Below, in pieces: positions 1 through 6,091 of a DNA stretch of 6,185 nucleotides; position 1 is the stretch's first letter, and each line of letters opens with the position of its first letter. Source of the stretch: JBBITW01 sp037440525 (lineage in GTDB: Bacteria; Desulfobacterota; BSN033; UBA1163); contig JBBITW010000202.1 in NCBI GenBank assembly GCA_037440525.1, forward strand, positions 1-6,185, written 5' to 3'. The translations under genes and the position numbers were made by a program. The notes below the pieces were generated by a model that saw only the letters and a list, made by a program, of their open reading frames with translations, was not told the origin of the DNA and made no database searches.

Positions 1-22
1 TTTTGGGAATGGATTATATTTT

Positions 23-1651
23 CTATCTTGAGATTCTCCTCCTTTCTTCCTCTCTTATTTCACGGCGAAGCAATTTTCCAACCTTCGATTTTGGAAGCAT
101 GTCCCTGAATTCTATATACTGGGGGATCTTATAAGGGGCAAGCCTTTCACGGCACCACTTAATAAGTTCAGAGGCATCAACTCCCCTTGCATCCTCTTTA
201 AGAACAACTATTGCCTTGATACGTTCCCCAACCCTTTCATCCGGAACACCAACAACACATGCGCCAATCACTGTTGGATGATCCTGAAGAACTGCCTCAA
301 TCTCTGATGCAGAGACCCTATAGGCCTTATACTTGATTATGTCTGCCGACCTCTCTACGTAATATATTTGCCCGCTTTGATCCTCTCTAACATAATCTCC
401 CATCCTGTAATAGATCTTTCCGTCTATCTCTACATAGGAGCGCTCGGTTTCTTCTGGTTTATTCCAATATTGCTTTACAGTGAAATCTGATGTAACAAGC
501 AATTCCCCTATCTCCCCCCGTGGAACCGGTTCGAGAGTATCAGGATCCACAACAATACACTTCCTTGTTTTGAGAGGCATTCCTATTGACATAAGCTCAG
601 GTTCCCTGTCCAGTCTACTATAGGTAACATGACCAGCCTCTGTTGAACCATAAACCTGATAGATGGGAATTCCAAAGCGTTCTTTCCAGCGTTTAAAAAC
701 TTCAACTGGAAGTACATCCCCTCCACAATAACAATATTTCATGGAACTTAAATCATATTGATCTAAACGGTCATTTTCAAGAATCATTCTATAGAGGGCA
801 GGAACTCCTAAAAACCATCTTACTTTATATTTCTGGATTGCTCGTAAGATAGCATCAACCTGGGGAACAGGCATGATGACTGATGTATTTCCAAGGTTCA
901 GACCTATGGCTACAAAGAGACCAAGGGCCATTATGTGGAAGAGGGGGTTGATGACAATATAGGTATCCCCTCCTTCCCTGACGTATCCCTTTAACACATC
1001 CTCAATAATATCCCTGATATAGGAGGTCATGCCAATATGATTCCCTGGCACACCTTTTGGGAAACCTGTTGTTCCACCTGTATAAAGGATGTAAGAGAGA
1101 TCGTTTACTGGATCGATCTCTACATCGATTTTTTCAGGTTTTGTCTTAATCAGTTCTTTAAAAAGATAGACATTATCACCCTTTTTCACATTGCCATTCG
1201 GGATCTTATCAAAGAGGAACCCTGCTGTCCGTTTCCAGAGAGGAAGAAGATCTGCAAGATTTGTAACAATAGCCCTTTTCAGACAGGTCTTTGGGAATAT
1301 CTCTTCCACATAACAGAAATTGGTATCAAGGCAGATGATCGTTTCAGCTCCTGAATCATTAATCATATATTCAATCTCAAATGAAGTATAGATAGGGGGG
1401 ACAGGAACAGCAACTCCACCAATCATCTGGATTCCAAAGAAGGATATTACCCATTGAACTGAATTTGATATATAGAGCATAACCTTATCACCCTTAGAGA
1501 TTCCCAAATGTTTGAGGGCTGTAGAGAATCGGTTGATATGGTCCATGAGTCTTGCGAATGTGAACTTCTCTCCAAGATAGATTATTGCAACACGATCAGG
1601 ATACTTCTCACACATTCTTTCGAATCGGGTGAAATTTAATTCCTTTTCCAT
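23..1651 (-). CDS. AMP-forming acyl/aryl-CoA ligase (ANL superfamily)
   Basis: A 542-residue cytosolic enzyme of the adenylate-forming superfamily. Such ligases make an acyl-AMP from a carboxylic acid and ATP, then transfer the acyl group to CoA. All core motifs are present: P-loop YTGGTTGFPKGV (190-201), NPLFHIMALG (235-244), YGSTEAG (334-340), GEIGEL (379-384), YYRMGD with the ATP-ribose aspartate D419, the hinge region ERSADIIKYKAYRVSASEIE (433-452), and PKSKVGK ending in the expected adenylation lysine K526. Length is normal for a stand-alone ligase, with no carrier-protein or membrane segment. The start is supported by GAGG (1662-1665), 10 bases upstream. The gene begins 30 bases after the livG stop, so it is probably last or near-last in the transporter operon. 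The acid cannot be read from sequence; aromatic, medium-chain or long-chain acids all fit. The class call is secure, the substrate is not. The conserved hinge glycine is alanine (A443). Confidence 0.93.
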   Translation of the reverse strand: MEKELNFTRFERMCEKYPDRVAIIYLGEKFTFARLMDHINRFSTALKHLGISKGDKVMLYISNSVQWVISFFGIQMIGGVAVPVPPIYTSFEIEYMINDSGAETIICLDTNFCYVEEIFPKTCLKRAIVTNLADLLPLWKRTAGFLFDKIPNGNVKKGDNVYLFKELIKTKPEKIDVEIDPVNDLSYILYTGGTTGFPKGVPGNHIGMTSYIRDIIEDVLKGYVREGGDTYIVINPLFHIMALGLFVAIGLNLGNTSVIMPVPQVDAILRAIQKYKVRWFLGVPALYRMILENDRLDQYDLSSMKYCYCGGDVLPVEVFKRWKERFGIPIYQVYGSTEAGHVTYSRLDREPELMSIGMPLKTRKCIVVDPDTLEPVPRGEIGELLVTSDFTVKQYWNKPEETERSYVEIDGKIYYRMGDYVREDQSGQIYYVERSADIIKYKAYRVSASEIEAVLQDHPTVIGACVVGVPDERVGERIKAIVVLKEDARGVDASELIKWCRERLAPYKIPQYIEFRDMLPKSKVGKLLRREIREEERRRISR

Positions 1652-1681
1652 TATACTGACGCCTCATGGAAAACCGAAGAG

Positions 1682-2017
1682 TTAAGCTTCAAAATTATAT
1701 TCAAGCACCTTTTCCGATCCGAGATAGGCCTCTCTTACCCTTTCATCTTCCATTACTTCCTGGGGTCGACCTTCGGTTAGCTTTTCCCCGAAATTTAAAA
1801 CCATAACACGATTTGCCACCCTGAAGAGCTCCCTCAATCGATGTTCAATCATAATTAGGGTAATCCCATCCATCTGTAATTTTTCTATCAAAGGCACCAT
1901 ACTCGCTATCTCACTCATACTTAATCCAGAGAAGACCTCGTCACAGAGGATTATATCAGGCCTTAAGGCAAGACATCTCGCAAGTTCGAGGAGTTTGATA
2001 TATCCAGTTGGAAGGCT
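1682..2017 (-). pseudogene. livG: LivG-type ABC transporter ATPase, C-terminal part (separated by in-frame stops)
   Basis: This stretch continues the ATPase begun at 2482 in the same frame, after two in-frame TAA codons (2030-2032 and 2018-2020). It holds the second half of the nucleotide-binding domain. The signature region reads LPTGYIKLLELARCLA (from 2014 downward), then Walker B DIILCDE with its catalytic glutamate, a D-loop-like SGLS, the H-loop histidine in MIEHRLREL, and the LivG-type tail EGRPQEVM...VREAYLGSE. An ATG at 1918 could start a 78-residue peptide, but that would drop the signature and Walker B motifs, so it is unlikely to be a real start. The TAA stop is at 1682-1684, 30 bases before the ligase gene. 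Everything downstream of the breaks is well conserved, so the lesion is recent or is a sequence error. If intact, the whole protein would be about 262-266 residues, normal for LivG. Confidence 0.85.
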
Positions 2018-2029
2018 TTATTCAATCTT

Positions 2030-2482
2030 TTAAGGGACGAAGTAATCACTTTCAAAACCTATCTCTTCAAGGATATCTATGCTAACTGTTGAGCGATCAC
2101 CAAGCTTTCCCCCTCCTCTCCATCCCCCCTTTTTCTTTGCCCTCGGTGAGAAAAGGGGGATGATAAGGTTCTTATAGGCAGGCAAACTATAATAAGGTCT
2201 CATGATCTGGAAGGTTCTTGTTATTCCGAGATTTGCTATACGATTGGGAGATCGATTTGTAATGTCTCTGTCTCTATAGATCACCCTGCCCGAATCCATC
2301 TTTATGAAACCTGTAATACAATTGATCAGTGTCGTTTTCCCAGATCCATTTGGTCCGATAATCCCGAAGACCTCCCCTTGCTCTACACTGAAACTCACAT
2401 TCTTAAGCGCCTGAAGACCACCAAAGGACTTACAGATATCAGTTGCTTTAAGGATGATCTCTTTGCTCATACCTTCACCCAT
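2030..2482 (-). CDS. livG: LivG-type ABC transporter ATPase, N-terminal part (prematurely terminated)
   Basis: This is the first half of a cytoplasmic ATPase that would energise the LivH/LivM channel. Counting from the upstream ATG, it shows Walker A GPNGSGKT (43-50), the Q-loop glutamine Q92 in RTFQ, and the LivG-type opening KATDICKSFGGLQALKNVSF. It ends at a TAA (2030-2032) before the signature and Walker B motifs, so as written it cannot be a working ATPase. There are two candidate starts: 2482, preceded by GAGAG, and 2470, whose ATG overlaps the livM stop as ATGA. The second matches the usual family N-terminus (MSKEIILKATDICKSF) and suggests translational coupling, so I prefer it. Residues 111-130 are an unusual Lys/Gly/Arg-rich stretch encoded by an inverted repeat (2121-2162). 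Identity as LivG rather than LivF rests on the FGGL opening and the AYLGSE tail of the downstream part. Confidence 0.87.
   Translation of the reverse strand: MGEGMSKEIILKATDICKSFGGLQALKNVSFSVEQGEVFGIIGPNGSGKTTLINCITGFIKMDSGRVIYRDRDITNRSPNRIANLGITRTFQIMRPYYSLPAYKNLIIPLFSPRAKKKGGWRGGGKLGDRSTVSIDILEEIGFESDYFVP
2121..2162. repeat. Near-perfect inverted repeat inside livG
   Basis: The left arm CATCCCCCCTTTTTCT (2121-2136) is the reverse complement of the right arm AGAAAAGGGGGATG (2149-2162), apart from one extra C and one extra T. The intervening loop is 12 bases. It lies in the helical subdomain between the Q-loop and the signature motif, and encodes the basic, glycine-rich run SPRAKKKGGWRGGG. 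The minus strand carries long G runs here. It may be a small repeat inserted in frame in a tolerant loop, or an RNA hairpin within the message. Its origin is not established. Confidence 0.55.
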
Positions 2483-3486
2483 CTCTCAAATTGATGGTAT
2501 TTTCGCTGAGCATAGACCATTATTCCTTCACTGCGGAACATGATGAACATCAGTAGTATGATGGCGTAGAAGACAATTCTAAGAGTCCCAAATTCTCGAA
2601 GTATTTCTGATACCGGGACGAGGATAAAACAACCGAGTAGAGGTCCGATCAGTGTTCCTCCTCCACCAATCACTGTAGCGGCAATGGGTATAATAGAAAA
2701 ATCGAGTGCAAATTGAGATATCCCTGCCCACATATAGATATGGGAGAGATATGCCCCTCCGAGAGAGCCAAGTCCTGCCGCTATAAAGACTGCGATCGCC
2801 TTATAAAGAGTTATATTTAACCCTGATGCCCGAACAGCCTGATCGTTATCCTTCACTCCACGAAATACAAGACCTATATCTTCGTTGACCAATCTTCTCA
2901 GACCAAAAAGAGAACCGATAACAATTAGGATGATGAGATACTGTTCAATCCATCTGCTCGGAAGGCTTGCAACCCCGAGTATACCGTCTGTTCCACCGAG
3001 GATATTTAAGGCTTCAATGATGCGGGCAAAGACGAGCGGATACATGAGTGTCACAATCGCAAAATAGACACCTCTAAGAGGAAGACAGGGGAGAAGTAAA
3101 AGGGTGCAAATCAAAGCCCCTCCTATAGTTGCTATAGGAATGGTTAGGGCAGGTGTTAGCCCAAAGGATTTATTAAGAATTGCAGCGATATATCCACCTG
3201 TTCCAATGAAAAATGCACCACCAAGCGATACAAGGCCCACGAAATTTGCCAAGAAATCAAATCCAATGGCGAGAAGGCCATAGATACTGACAATGGAGAT
3301 GACCCTTTTCCAGTAAAGTGTTGGCATGAGGATTGGGAGAAGGAGGAGGCCTAAGATTAATATCAACCTTGGCAAAATGAGATAGCTCACCTCTTCCAAT
3401 GAAGAGATTGCATAGATCCCTTCAGTTCTCACCTTGATACCGCGATCGAGACGCTCTTTTCTTCTTTCCTGAGTTACCAACTCCAT
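2467..3486 (-). CDS. livM: Branched-chain amino acid-type ABC transporter permease LivM
   Basis: A 339-residue inner-membrane permease that would pair with LivH to form the translocation channel. About 8-9 hydrophobic segments follow a charged N-terminal stretch of roughly 30 residues (ending near 32). Family features are clear: GLVSLGGAFFIGTGGY (84-99), LRGVYFAIVTL (137-147), GGTDGI (164-169), the ATPase-contacting cytoplasmic loop DIGLVFRGVKDNDQAVRASGLNI (203-225), and GGGGTLIGPLLG (274-285). The final hydrophobic segment is near 301-317. The start is supported by AGGG (3493-3496), 6 bases upstream. The stop TGA overlaps the preferred livG start as ATGA, so the two are probably coupled in translation. 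Unusually for this operon type, it is separated from livH by 283 bases of repeat-rich DNA. The N-terminal tail (MELVTQERRKERLDRG) is somewhat longer than in many LivM proteins. Solute specificity cannot be read from the permease. Confidence 0.92.
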   Translation of the reverse strand: MELVTQERRKERLDRGIKVRTEGIYAISSLEEVSYLILPRLILILGLLLLPILMPTLYWKRVISIVSIYGLLAIGFDFLANFVGLVSLGGAFFIGTGGYIAAILNKSFGLTPALTIPIATIGGALICTLLLLPCLPLRGVYFAIVTLMYPLVFARIIEALNILGGTDGILGVASLPSRWIEQYLIILIVIGSLFGLRRLVNEDIGLVFRGVKDNDQAVRASGLNITLYKAIAVFIAAGLGSLGGAYLSHIYMWAGISQFALDFSIIPIAATVIGGGGTLIGPLLGCFILVPVSEILREFGTLRIVFYAIILLMFIMFRSEGIMVYAQRKYHQFERWVKV

Positions 3487-3528
3487 GTTCAGCCCTAAAT
3501 AAGAGACCTATAAAAAATGCATAAATTT

Positions 3529-3689
3529 CCTCTCCCCTCTCGAGTCTGTGTCGTAATGTCATTCTGAGGCTTTAGCCGAAGAATCTATTTTTTATAAGGG
3601 TTTGAATTCTTTAGATTCCTCGCTTCGCTCGGAATGACAAACATTGCATATACCTCATTGCGACACAGCCTCCTCCCCCAGGGGAGAGG
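3529..3689. repeat. Nested palindromic intergenic repeat between livH and livM
   Basis: Three pairs of inverted arms enclose one another. The outer pair is CCTCTCCCCT (3529-3538) with AGGGGAGAGG (3680-3689), a perfect 10/10. The middle pair is GTCTGTGTCGTAATG (3544-3558) with CATTGCGACACAGCC (3656-3670), 13/15. The inner pair is GTCATTCTGAG (3558-3568) with CTCGGAATGAC (3628-3638), 10/11. Within the inner unit, GAATCTA (3581-3587) also pairs with TAGATTC (3612-3618), and GGC-TTTA-GCC forms a small hairpin at 3568-3577. There is no open reading frame or T-run terminator. The pattern is that of a multicopy palindromic (REP- or MITE-like) element, possibly several nested in one another. The remaining gap (3690-3769) is a GTGAGGGGGATGAG stretch followed by AT-rich quasi-repeats (ATTGTTAATTGTTCATTG) with no gene. 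Confidence 0.8.
3558..3638. repeat. Inner palindromic unit of the GTCATTC...GAATGAC type
   Basis: This 81-base core of the larger nested repeat has terminal inverted arms GTCATTCTGAG and CTCGGAATGAC, with further internal pairing (3581-3587 with 3612-3618). The right half carries the TCGCTTCGCTCGG motif, and the left half has GGCTTTAGCCGAAG at the corresponding place. Similar GTCATTCTGAG...GAATGAC intergenic palindromes recur in many bacterial genomes, to my knowledge, so this is probably a mobile or non-autonomous repeat that entered the gap independently of the outer arms. Copy number cannot be judged from one window. Confidence 0.6.
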
Positions 3690-3769
3690 ATTAAGGTGAG
3701 GGGGATGAGCTCTAATAATCATTGTTAATTGTTCATTGCCAATTTGCTCATTTTGTACCGATTCGCGTA

Positions 3770-4636
3770 TCAGACCCTTTCTTCCAGTTCTTTTTGTTTT
3801 CCAAATAGTCCTGAAGGTCTAACAATGAGTGTTATTATGATTGCAATCAAGGCAACAACCATATGGAAGTGGGATTGAATATAGGCAACTGTGATGATCT
3901 GGACAAATCCAATCATAAAGGCAGAAAGTATTGCGCCAACCCAGCTTCCAAGGCCTCCAACAATGCATACAGCAATCGATAGAATCAGGACATTGTAGCC
4001 TGTCTCCACAACAATATTCCCCAGGGGGAGAAGGACAATTGCAGAGAGTCCAGCGAGAATGGATCCTAAGGCCATTGCGATGATGGCCATCCAGTCTGAA
4101 TCAATCCCCAGCATGATGGCCGCATGTTCATCCTGGGCCATGCCTCTCAGTGCCAACCCTATCTTGTTATAATGGGTGAAAAGCCACATAAATGTTACTA
4201 CTACAATTCCAATCCCCATGACTATGATACGTTGAAGATCCACAGGAACTCCTCCAATGGTGATGGTTCCTTCAATAAATACAGGCAGGGTATAGGTCAT
4301 TCCCTTAAATCCCCTCCAACGAAGAGCTTCAAGGACAGCAAGCCCCAATGCATATGAGGCAATGATCTCAGATGTTGCCATCCCTCTCACCCTGATGAGG
4401 ATAAATCGATAAATCCCTGCTCCAATCAACCCCATCAATATCAAAGCGAGGATGATGGAGAGGAGATAATTTAATTTTAAGATGTTTATAAACCACCAGA
4501 CAGCAAATCCAGTTACAACATATAATGCACCATGTGCAAAATTTGGGAGACGACTGATGCCATAGACGAGTGTAAAGCCAATGGCCATCAGTGCAAGGGA
4601 AAAACTATTAACGATGCCGTAAATCAGAATGCCCAT
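3770..4636 (-). CDS. livH: Branched-chain amino acid-type ABC transporter permease LivH
   Basis: A 288-residue inner-membrane permease, the usual partner of LivM, of typical family length. The N-terminus matches the family: a hydrophobic first helix, then FTLVYGISRLPNFAHGALY with the NFAHG hallmark at 32-36. The cytoplasmic loop that contacts the ATPase reads GLALRGMAQDEHAAIMLGI (160-178). GGLGS (227-231) and a terminal RPSGLFG (273-279) complete the signature. About eight hydrophobic segments are visible. The ATG at 4636 is the only plausible start, since an in-frame TAG occurs about 30 bases upstream with no ATG, GTG or TTG between. No Shine-Dalgarno sequence is visible before it: the upstream bases are CTTAGTTACTTTT, and just beyond them lies the inverted repeat at 4658-4733. 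Translation may depend on an unusual mechanism, or the repeat may have displaced the original leader. The gene sits 104 bases after the binding-protein gene. Confidence 0.93.
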   Translation of the reverse strand: MGILIYGIVNSFSLALMAIGFTLVYGISRLPNFAHGALYVVTGFAVWWFINILKLNYLLSIILALILMGLIGAGIYRFILIRVRGMATSEIIASYALGLAVLEALRWRGFKGMTYTLPVFIEGTITIGGVPVDLQRIIVMGIGIVVVTFMWLFTHYNKIGLALRGMAQDEHAAIMLGIDSDWMAIIAMALGSILAGLSAIVLLPLGNIVVETGYNVLILSIAVCIVGGLGSWVGAILSAFMIGFVQIITVAYIQSHFHMVVALIAIIITLIVRPSGLFGKQKELEERV

Positions 4637-4657
4637 AAAAGTAACTAAGAAGGTTGG

Positions 4658-4733
4658 GGGGACAGACTACTTTTTTATTAAATTAATTCTTTAAGTAATA
4701 GAAAAAAAGAATATAAAAAAGTTGCCTGTCCCC
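4658..4733. repeat. Inverted repeat (GGGGACAG...CTGTCCCC) between binding-protein gene and livH
   Basis: Two 21-base arms, 4658-4678 and 4713-4733, are inverted copies of each other with 19 of 21 positions identical (both begin GGGGACAG and end ACTTTTTTAT). The 34-base spacer is AT-rich and holds a second pairing, ATTCTTT (4686-4692) with AAAGAAT (4706-4712). The element starts 7 bases after the binding-protein stop and ends 21 bases before livH. In the message it would form a long stem-loop that could protect the upstream transcript or reduce read-through, as intercistronic hairpins do in other binding-protein operons. It lacks a T-run after the stem in the transcribed direction, so it is not a classic terminator. 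GGGGACAG-type palindromes resemble repeats mobilised by REP-associated (IS200-like) transposases, but this link was not tested. Confidence 0.8.
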
Positions 4734-4740
4734 TTTTTAT

Positions 4741-6030
4741 TTACTTTTTCATCCAGGGAGGGAGTTTTATCTCCCCCGTTGCAATTTTTGGTGGGAATAC
4801 CACAATCCTTTTACCTGCCTGCCACTGAAAGATTGTCCCAACAGCTCCCTCACCCGGATCAATGCTTGGTATGATCTGATGGTTTTTTGGATCGAACCTT
4901 ATTCTTCCATAGACTCCCATAATATCGGTCTTTTCGAGGGCAGAAACAACAGCCTCTGGGTCGAGGGATCCAGCCCGCTCAATTGCATCTTTCAATACAT
5001 AGGGAACCATATAGCTTGATGATGTGCCATAGCCCTCGGGTTCTAAACCATACTTCTTCTGATATGCCTCAACAAATTTCATTGTCCAGGGGGTAGCTTT
5101 TGAAGGGGCATTTCCTGCATTGACTACACTTGCCAAACAGTATTCCCCTTTTCCTTCTGTTGCCTTCCAGAAACCAGGCTGTTCTGCAGCTGAGATAATT
5201 GTTCCAAATGGAAGAGCAGGAATCTTCATATCATACCATTGCTTGAGAAGGATGGATGTTTCAGGCATATCCATCCATATGAGAATAACCTGTGCATTAT
5301 CTTTCTTAGCCTTGAGTAATCCCACAGAGTAATCGGTAGTCCCTGTTGGATAGACTTCTTTACCAAGGATTTCCCAACCCTTTCCTCCAGCCAATTTGGC
5401 AACGATATCTCCACCTGCACGGGCATGCGCAACATCCTGAACCATAATAAAAAGTCTATTCAGACCATATTTCTCCTTTATCATCATCAAACATGGAATA
5501 AACTCACCTGTTACCATCCACCCCACTTCCCCTGATATTCTAAAACAATATTTGAATTTATTATACTCATCATTGATCCGTTTGTGGTAGGCTGGAGTAA
5601 GGACCCCTGTTGATAGAATGGATACCTTTTTGTATTTTGAAAGTAGATCCATGGCTGCAAGTGCAGCTTCAGATCGAACAGGACCACCCACGATGAAATC
5701 AGCATTTTTCTCGAGAATCAATTTCTCAACTACGAGCAGGGCATCACTAACCGGAACTCCGGGTTCAAGGTCTCTTGTATCTATCACCTCCAACTTAAAA
5801 GGCCTCTTCTCTTTACCGACTGTTACACCTCCCTTGGCATTGATTTCCTCAATAGCCAATTTCATTGCCCTTTCTGCATCCCATCCGTAGAGAAAGGCTG
5901 TAGAGAGGGGGGCACCGAGGATAATCGGTTTTTCCGCAGATTGGACATAAGGGTAAAATAATGGGATGTTAAATAAACCGAGGATTAAAAAAATGACTGC
6001 AAACCATTTAAATAAATATTTTCTTTCCAT
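4741..6030 (-). CDS. Periplasmic solute-binding protein of a HAAT/Liv-type ABC transporter
   Basis: A 429-residue exported binding protein of the Leu/Ile/Val-binding type I fold (Peripla_BP_6 class). Residues 1-31 or 1-32 form a signal peptide: MERKYLFK, a hydrophobic core (about 9-25), then YVQSA as cleavage zone. There is no lipobox cysteine, so the mature protein should be free in the periplasm. Family features include IILGAPLSTAFLYGWDAERAMKLAIEEINAKGG (36-68), with the typical early loop and helix, IVGGPVRSEAALA (113-125), a region like the ligand-lobe hinge TGTTDYSVGLLKAKKDNAQVI (229-249), YGTSSSYM (334-341) and GRIRFDPKNHQ (375-385). It is first in the operon, preceded by a strong ribosome binding site and a promoter-like site. 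The ligand is not readable. A carboxylic acid substrate is inferred from the co-oriented CoA ligase; branched-chain amino acids remain possible. Confidence 0.92.
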   Translation of the reverse strand: MERKYLFKWFAVIFLILGLFNIPLFYPYVQSAEKPIILGAPLSTAFLYGWDAERAMKLAIEEINAKGGVTVGKEKRPFKLEVIDTRDLEPGVPVSDALLVVEKLILEKNADFIVGGPVRSEAALAAMDLLSKYKKVSILSTGVLTPAYHKRINDEYNKFKYCFRISGEVGWMVTGEFIPCLMMIKEKYGLNRLFIMVQDVAHARAGGDIVAKLAGGKGWEILGKEVYPTGTTDYSVGLLKAKKDNAQVILIWMDMPETSILLKQWYDMKIPALPFGTIISAAEQPGFWKATEGKGEYCLASVVNAGNAPSKATPWTMKFVEAYQKKYGLEPEGYGTSSSYMVPYVLKDAIERAGSLDPEAVVSALEKTDIMGVYGRIRFDPKNHQIIPSIDPGEGAVGTIFQWQAGKRIVVFPPKIATGEIKLPPWMKK

Positions 6031-6036
6031 CTTTAT

Positions 6037-6042
6037 CCTCCT
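6037..6042 (-). promoter_or_regulatory. Strong ribosome binding site of the binding-protein gene
   Basis: The minus strand reads AGGAGG, six bases before the ATG at 6030. This is a full Shine-Dalgarno match and fixes the start of the binding-protein gene. It is much stronger than the signals before livM (AGGG), the ligase (GAGG) or livH (none seen), consistent with the binding protein being made in excess over the membrane components. Confidence 0.85.
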
Positions 6043-6063
6043 TTCTTCCTTATATTTTAATCT

Positions 6064-6091
6064 ATTTTCTAACTTCTACTATTTTTGTCAA
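6064..6091 (-). promoter_or_regulatory. Probable sigma-70-type promoter of the transporter operon
   Basis: On the minus strand a perfect -35 hexamer TTGACA (6086-6091) is followed, after 16 bases, by GAAAAT (6064-6069), which matches 4 of 6 positions of TATAAT. Transcription would start near 6056, giving a leader of roughly 25 bases before the ATG. The region is AT-rich and no terminator or other gene intervenes. The weak -10 suggests an activator may be needed. An alternative -10 (TATAAA near 6096-6101) has only a poor -35. Confidence 0.55.

Noticed and set aside
1037..1354. Open plus-strand frame of 105 codons opposite the CoA ligase
   Set aside because: It lies entirely within a well-supported ligase on the other strand, has no recognisable domain, and its composition (rich in Cys, Ile, Phe) is that of antisense readthrough.
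23..1651. Adenylation domain of a non-ribosomal peptide synthetase
   Set aside because: It is a stand-alone 542-residue protein with no condensation or carrier domain, and its setting beside a transporter fits a CoA ligase.
1682..1918. A separate 78-residue gene starting at the ATG at 1918
   Set aside because: The same frame upstream of this ATG encodes the ATPase signature and Walker B motifs, so this is the tail of LivG and not an independent gene.
2012..2038. Programmed ribosomal frameshift producing full-length LivG
   Set aside because: Two opposite shifts within about 20 bases would be needed, and no slippery heptamer or stimulatory structure is evident. Sequence error or mutation is simpler.
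3529..3689. CRISPR array
   Set aside because: The arms are inverted, not direct, repeats, each present once per side, with no regular spacers.
4658..4733. Rho-independent terminator after the binding-protein gene
   Set aside because: The stem is long and spaced by an AT-rich loop, and in the transcribed direction it is followed by CCAACC, not a T run.
5618..5890. Open plus-strand frame of 90 codons opposite the binding-protein gene, with shorter overlapping frames at 5120-5332, 5226-5435 and 5511-5705
   Set aside because: All overlap the binding-protein gene in other frames, show no family motif, and lack their own leader sequences.
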